From: CAYZXT01 sp964482515
GTDB taxonomy: Bacteria > Elusimicrobiota > Elusimicrobia > FEN-1173
Assembly: GCA_964482515.1 (NCBI GenBank)
Contig: CAYZXT010000008.1
Coordinates: 1-64,000 of the forward strand
Direction of reading: 5' to 3'
DNA length: 64,000 nt
In this document: one piece after another, positions 60,096 through 64,000 of the stretch
Position numbering within the stretch: the first letter of the stretch is position 1
Layout of the letters: every line of letters begins with the position of its first letter
Position numbers and translations under genes: made by a program
The notes under the pieces: model-generated
What the model was told of the DNA's origin: nothing
The model's database searches: none
The model's input: only the letters and a program-made list of their open reading frames with translations

Positions 60096-62290
60096 AAGGC
60101 TTCTCGCTCGCGTTCCGGCCCTTGGGCGGGTGGGAAACGGCCCTGCTGCTTCTGGTCGCGGCGGGATTCGCTTTCTTTTTGTGGCGGACCTGGAACGAAC
60201 GCCGTCCGCCGTTCCGCCGAGCCGTTTTGGCCGCGCTGCGCCTTCTTGCCGCCGGGCTGCTGGCCGTGGCGTTCTTCCAGCCTTCCGTGAAACGCTCCGT
60301 GCGGATGAAGGACGCGCCCGTGGCCGTGGTCCTGGACCGTTCCGAAAGCATGGCCGTGGCCGACCTGGAAAATATTTCGCGGTGGAAGGCGGCGACGGAC
60401 TGGCTGGCCGGCGTTTCTCCCACGTTGGCAAGGGAGTCATCGCCGCATTTTTATCTCCTGGATAAAAAACACGAGAAGGTCGATCCCGCGGACATCGCGA
60501 AGACCGCGCCGCGCGGTCCCGCCTCCGATCTCTCCTCCGTGGAATCAATCCCGCGCGAGAACCCGGAGGTTCGGGCGATCCTGCTTCTCACCGACGGGCG
60601 CCAGAGCGGGCCGGACCTGGCCTCGGTCTCCGCGCGGCTGGGCGTCCCGATTTTCCCGGTCGGCGTGGGCCGCGCCCTTTCCGCGCCGGATTTGATCCTC
60701 GATTCCGTGCGCGCGCCCCATTTCGCTTTCAAGAACACCGACGTGGAAGTGACGGCGCGCGTGGAGAAACGCAACCTGCCTATGTCCGAGGTCACGGTGG
60801 AGATCCTGGAAGACAGGCGGCCGGTCGCATCCGGCGTCGCGCGTTTTCCGCCCGGTTCGGACACGGGAGAGATCGTCGTGCATTTGAAACCGTCGGAAAA
60901 GGGATTGAGGACCTACACGGCGCGGGTCCCGGTCTTCGGTTCCGAATCCAACCGGCGGAACAACAGCCGTTCCTTTTCCCTCGACGTGTCGCGGGACCGT
61001 GTCCGCGTGCTCTATATTTGCGGCCGGCCCGGCCCGAACTACGCGTACCTGCGCGAGCAATTGAAGTCGAACCCTTCCGTCGACCTGGTGTCCTTCGTGA
61101 TCCTGCGCGATCCGGAGGACGTGGTGAATTTTCCAGAGCAGGAATTGTCCCTGATCCCGTTCCCGACGCAGGACGTGCTCTTCCAGCAGTTCAAGACCTT
61201 CGACCTGATCATTTTCGAGCAGTTCGCCTTCTCGACGTTCGGCATCGCGCCGGCGCACCTGTCGATCCTCCGGGAATATGTGGAAAAAGGCGGAGGGCTT
61301 TTGCTGGTCGGGGATTCCGCCGTCCTCGGCCCGGCGAGCCCCTACCGCAACACTCCGATCGAAGAGCTCCTGCCCGTGGCGCTGGACGAACTTTCCGCCG
61401 CGCCGGAGCGGTTGTCCATGGAAGTTTCCGAAGCCGGGCATCCGGTGATGGCGTTGGAAGATGACGTTTCCTCCTCGGCGGCGGCGTGGCGCGGTTTGCC
61501 GTCCTTGATCGGAGACGGGCGTTTGCCGTCCCGCGCCAAACCGAAGGCGCAGGTCCTGGTGTCGGTTCCCGGCCCGGGCGGGCGGTTGCCTCTCCTGGCG
61601 GTGTGGCCGCGCGGCAAGGGGCGCGTGATGACGTTCTCCTCCCTGAACTCCTGGCAATGGGCTCTGGGCGAGTCTGGCCGCGGCCGCGGCACTTGGGCCT
61701 ATCAACGTTTCTGGAACAACCTGTTGCGATGGATGAGCGCGTCCGAGGATTTCCGCTTGGTCCGACTGGATTTGCCGCGGGGGCCGTCGGAGGCGGGCGG
61801 CGAAGTCTGGCTGCGCGCCTTCGTCCGGGACGAGAATTACCATCCGCTCGCTTCGGGCGACGTCATCGCCACGGTCACCTCGCCGTCGGGAAAATCCATC
61901 CGGCGGACGCTGCGCGCCCTGGGCAAAGGGGAATACGCGGACAACGTCGCGCTGGACGAAACCGGTCCCTACCGCGTGACGGTCCAGGCCTTCAGCCGGC
62001 AGAAACGGATCGGCGAGGACCAGGGGGAAATGCGCGTGGGTCTGCCCTGGGACGAGAACCGCGACACGTCCACGGACTTCGCGTCCCTGGCGAAGGCGGC
62101 CCAAGCCGGCGGCGGCGAGTTCGTCACGCTGGAGAACGCCACGCCCGAATGGCTGGAGAAGAATTTGGATTCGGTTTCCCGCGCGGAACAAAAATCCGCC
62201 GCGCCTTGGAACGCGCCTCTCGTCCTGGTCCTGTTGACCGGCGCGCTCCTGGCGGAATGGACTTTCCGGCGGCGCTGGGGGGCGGCATGA
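60092..62290 (+). CDS. VWA/amidotransferase-like membrane protein of the MoxR cluster
   Basis: 732 residues. Two membrane helices (~15-35, ~47-67) are followed by a VWA-like domain ('VAVVLDRSESMAV', 'AILLLTDGRQSGPDL'), beta-sandwich repeats (~205-300), a class I amidotransferase-like domain ('VRVLYICGRPGPNYAYLREQL', 'LIIFEQFAFSTFG', 'REYVEKGGGLLLVGDS') without an obvious catalytic Cys, and a C-terminal helix (~708-726). It completes the cluster. Its start overlaps the DUF4159 stop and its stop overlaps the next gene. Confidence 0.88.
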   Translation: MKGFSLAFRPLGGWETALLLLVAAGFAFFLWRTWNERRPPFRRAVLAALRLLAAGLLAVAFFQPSVKRSVRMKDAPVAVVLDRSESMAVADLENISRWKAATDWLAGVSPTLARESSPHFYLLDKKHEKVDPADIAKTAPRGPASDLSSVESIPRENPEVRAILLLTDGRQSGPDLASVSARLGVPIFPVGVGRALSAPDLILDSVRAPHFAFKNTDVEVTARVEKRNLPMSEVTVEILEDRRPVASGVARFPPGSDTGEIVVHLKPSEKGLRTYTARVPVFGSESNRRNNSRSFSLDVSRDRVRVLYICGRPGPNYAYLREQLKSNPSVDLVSFVILRDPEDVVNFPEQELSLIPFPTQDVLFQQFKTFDLIIFEQFAFSTFGIAPAHLSILREYVEKGGGLLLVGDSAVLGPASPYRNTPIEELLPVALDELSAAPERLSMEVSEAGHPVMALEDDVSSSAAAWRGLPSLIGDGRLPSRAKPKAQVLVSVPGPGGRLPLLAVWPRGKGRVMTFSSLNSWQWALGESGRGRGTWAYQRFWNNLLRWMSASEDFRLVRLDLPRGPSEAGGEVWLRAFVRDENYHPLASGDVIATVTSPSGKSIRRTLRALGKGEYADNVALDETGPYRVTVQAFSRQKRIGEDQGEMRVGLPWDENRDTSTDFASLAKAAQAGGGEFVTLENATPEWLEKNLDSVSRAEQKSAAPWNAPLVLVLLTGALLAEWTFRRRWGAA

Positions 62291-64000
62291 CGATGGTTTT
62301 TTTACGGCGCGCCGCCCTCAGCGCGGTTTTCCTCGGACTCTGGGCGATCTACCTCGCGAACCTTTCGCCCTCCGTCGGCGTTGGCGACTCGGGGGAATTC
62401 ATCACGGCCGCGGCGACGCTCTCCCTGGCCCACGCGCCCAGTTATCCGCTGTTCGCGTTGGTGGGGAAAGCCTTCCACGCGCTGGTCCCCTTCGGCAACG
62501 TCGCCTACCGGCTCAATTTGATGTCGGCTTTTTTCAATTTTTTGTCCGCCTCGTTGATTTTCCTAATGGCCCGGCGGATGGGTTTGTCCCGCCCGTCGGC
62601 GGTCATGGCGGCGCTCCTCGCCGCGAGTGCGCCGGCGTTCTTCCACAACAGCCTCGTGACGGAAGTGTTCGCGATGAACACGTTCCTCGCCCTGTTGTTT
62701 TTGAACGCGGCGTTCCTTCCCTGGCCCCGGGGCGGGATCCTGTCCGCCTTCGTGTTCGGGCTCGGGTTGGGAAACCATCAGACGCTCGTGCTGGCCGCGC
62801 CGGCGGCGGGGATTCTTCTGTGGCGCGCCTGGCGGCAGACCTATGACGGGCCTGTCGATTTTTCCCTCGCGGTCAGGCTCAAGGCGCGCTACGCTCCCTG
62901 GGTCTTGTTCGCGCTCGCGCTCGGGCTGAGCGTCTATCTCTTTCTTCCGCTGCGCGCGCCGCAGACCCCGCCGTTGAATTGGGGAAATCCCCACGACCTG
63001 AACGGCGTGATCCGCAGCTTCCTCCGGAAGGATTATGGGACGATGGCGCTGGCCCTCGGGGACCAGCCGCCGCGCACCCTGTCCGCAGGTCTTCAGCAAA
63101 TGGCGCGTTATTTCACCGCGGGCATGGGAGACCAATTCACCTGGCTTGGCGTGGGGATCATCTTCCTCGGCTTTTGGTCCGTCTGGCGCCGGGACCGGAC
63201 CGTCGCCCTTTCCTTGCTCGCGGCCTGGTTCCTGTCCGGGCCGTTCTTCGCCTGGCTGGGAAACCTTTCCTTCGACGCGCAGTCCGACGGCGTGTTGGAG
63301 CGTTTTTATATTTTCCCGGCGGTCTTCGCCGCCTACGGCGCGGGTTTCTTCTTTGATGCCGTCTGGCGGCGGAAGAAAATCGCGGCCAGCCTGCTTTTCC
63401 TCCTGCCGGGGTTCATCCTCGCCCGGTCGGCGGAGACCTACCCGCTGCGCGGGGATTTCCTGGCACAGGATTACGCGCGGAGCATCTTCCGCACCCTGCC
63501 GCCCGGAGCGGCTTTTTTCATGGACGGCGGGGACGACACCTTCTTCACCACGGCGTTCCAGCAGTTCGTCCAAAGGCAGCGATCCGATGTCCGCCTCTTC
63601 GACCGCGGCGGACTGGTTTTCAAAAGCGCCTACGGCTCCGATTTTCGCGGTCTGAATAAAACTTCCAAGGAAGCGCGCCGTCAATCGGTTGAGAAATCCT
63701 GGCTGGAGAGGGGACCGCTGTTCTATTCCACCATGAATGAAAAAATCCTCGACGGCGCGCCGCTCGCCCAGGCCGGGTTCCTGTACGGGGCCGGGGGCGG
63801 CAGCGAAAGGGATTTCCATTGGCATCTCTACGCGATCCGTTCCCTTTATCCGCCCGCGTCGAAGGACTATCGCACCCTCGCCCTGGCGCCCTACTTTCCA
63901 TACCTGGAGGCCCGTTCATTGTGGCGCGACGGCAAGTTTGACGAAGCCGTGGAATTCCTGGACCGGGCCTGGCGGATGGGGCCCGGCGTCCCCTGGCTGC
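62287..64000 (+). CDS. DUF2723 membrane glycosyltransferase-like protein, 3' end outside the window
   Basis: 571 codons are visible; no stop before the edge. The start 'MTMVFLRRAALSAVFLGLWAIY' with 'PSVGVGDSGEFITAAATLSLAHAPSYPLF' is diagnostic for DUF2723, a GT-C-fold family resembling protein O-mannosyltransferases. Many helices follow, then a soluble part that from 'FPYLEARSLWRDGKFDEAVEFLDRAW' looks like TPR repeats. The ATG overlaps the previous stop (ATGA), so it may be the last member of the MoxR operon or the head of a glycosylation locus that continues beyond the window. Confidence 0.9.
   Translation, partial: MTMVFLRRAALSAVFLGLWAIYLANLSPSVGVGDSGEFITAAATLSLAHAPSYPLFALVGKAFHALVPFGNVAYRLNLMSAFFNFLSASLIFLMARRMGLSRPSAVMAALLAASAPAFFHNSLVTEVFAMNTFLALLFLNAAFLPWPRGGILSAFVFGLGLGNHQTLVLAAPAAGILLWRAWRQTYDGPVDFSLAVRLKARYAPWVLFALALGLSVYLFLPLRAPQTPPLNWGNPHDLNGVIRSFLRKDYGTMALALGDQPPRTLSAGLQQMARYFTAGMGDQFTWLGVGIIFLGFWSVWRRDRTVALSLLAAWFLSGPFFAWLGNLSFDAQSDGVLERFYIFPAVFAAYGAGFFFDAVWRRKKIAASLLFLLPGFILARSAETYPLRGDFLAQDYARSIFRTLPPGAAFFMDGGDDTFFTTAFQQFVQRQRSDVRLFDRGGLVFKSAYGSDFRGLNKTSKEARRQSVEKSWLERGPLFYSTMNEKILDGAPLAQAGFLYGAGGGSERDFHWHLYAIRSLYPPASKDYRTLALAPYFPYLEARSLWRDGKFDEAVEFLDRAWRMGPGVPWL

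Overview
The window is a gene-dense, G+C-rich stretch of bacterial chromosome. Genes are tightly packed and many overlap by 1-4 bases (ATGA, GTGA or TTGA). It comes from a draft assembly, because a run of ten N interrupts pnp. The gene content points to a Gram-negative-type cell: LolA, Sec signals, a three-subunit succinate dehydrogenase, aerobic-type heme synthesis and DinB. A 2,693-residue multidomain membrane protein, HEAT-repeat proteins and the MoxR/DUF58/BatA cluster recall candidate phyla such as Omnitrophota or Elusimicrobiota. That placement is inference; no rRNA or tRNA gene was found that could settle it.

Layout. 1-10.5 kb: a truncated HEAT-repeat membrane protein, then a giant protein with a signal peptide, a TIKI/ChaN-like domain and a J domain. 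10.5-14.4 kb (minus strand): GAF-GAF-ANTAR regulator, NAD+ synthetase, short-chain dehydrogenase. 14.6-24.4 kb: DUF6504-like protein, UPF0182 protein, small lipoprotein, thiamine-binding-type protein, NYN RNase, SfsA, YbaB, a zinc-ribbon miniprotein, glycosyltransferase, DNA polymerase IV, a periplasmic HEAT protein and a lone receiver. 24.5-31.9 kb: HemD-HemE fusion, HemH, HemG/HemY, photolyase and the ABC-F protein EttA. 32.2-36.5 kb: ybbA-ybbP-tesA and a CoA-binding protein. 36.6-40.8 kb: sdhCAB and a PilZ protein. 40.9-53.5 kb: rpsO-pnp, accB, winged helix, ftsK, lolA, rodZ, rimO, pgsA, pgpA, recA, a four-helix-bundle cassette and xerC/D. 53.7-64 kb: Trm112-like protein, thiolase (minus), then MoxR, DUF58, BatA/VWA, DUF4159, VWA and a DUF2723 mannosyltransferase-like protein that runs off the end.

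The most unusual material lies in small elements. One is a candidate three-hairpin small RNA with its own promoter and terminator on the minus strand near 32.0 kb. Palindromic repeats are inserted in frame into nadE and into the giant gene. An A+T-rich four-helix-bundle gene sits between inverted repeats and splits recA from xerC/D, supplying a new start to the latter. Two foldback elements of about 110-120 bp and a family of intergenic hairpins sharing one loop sequence are also present. Several operon-first genes have a -10-like hexamer only 5-10 bases before the start codon and no Shine-Dalgarno, which suggests leaderless mRNAs.

No gap without a gene exceeds 300 bases. The longest (31,928-32,190; 50,802-51,044; 53,460-53,666; 14,412-14,601) are described as regulatory or repeat features. 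I saw no CRISPR array, insertion sequence, rRNA or tRNA.
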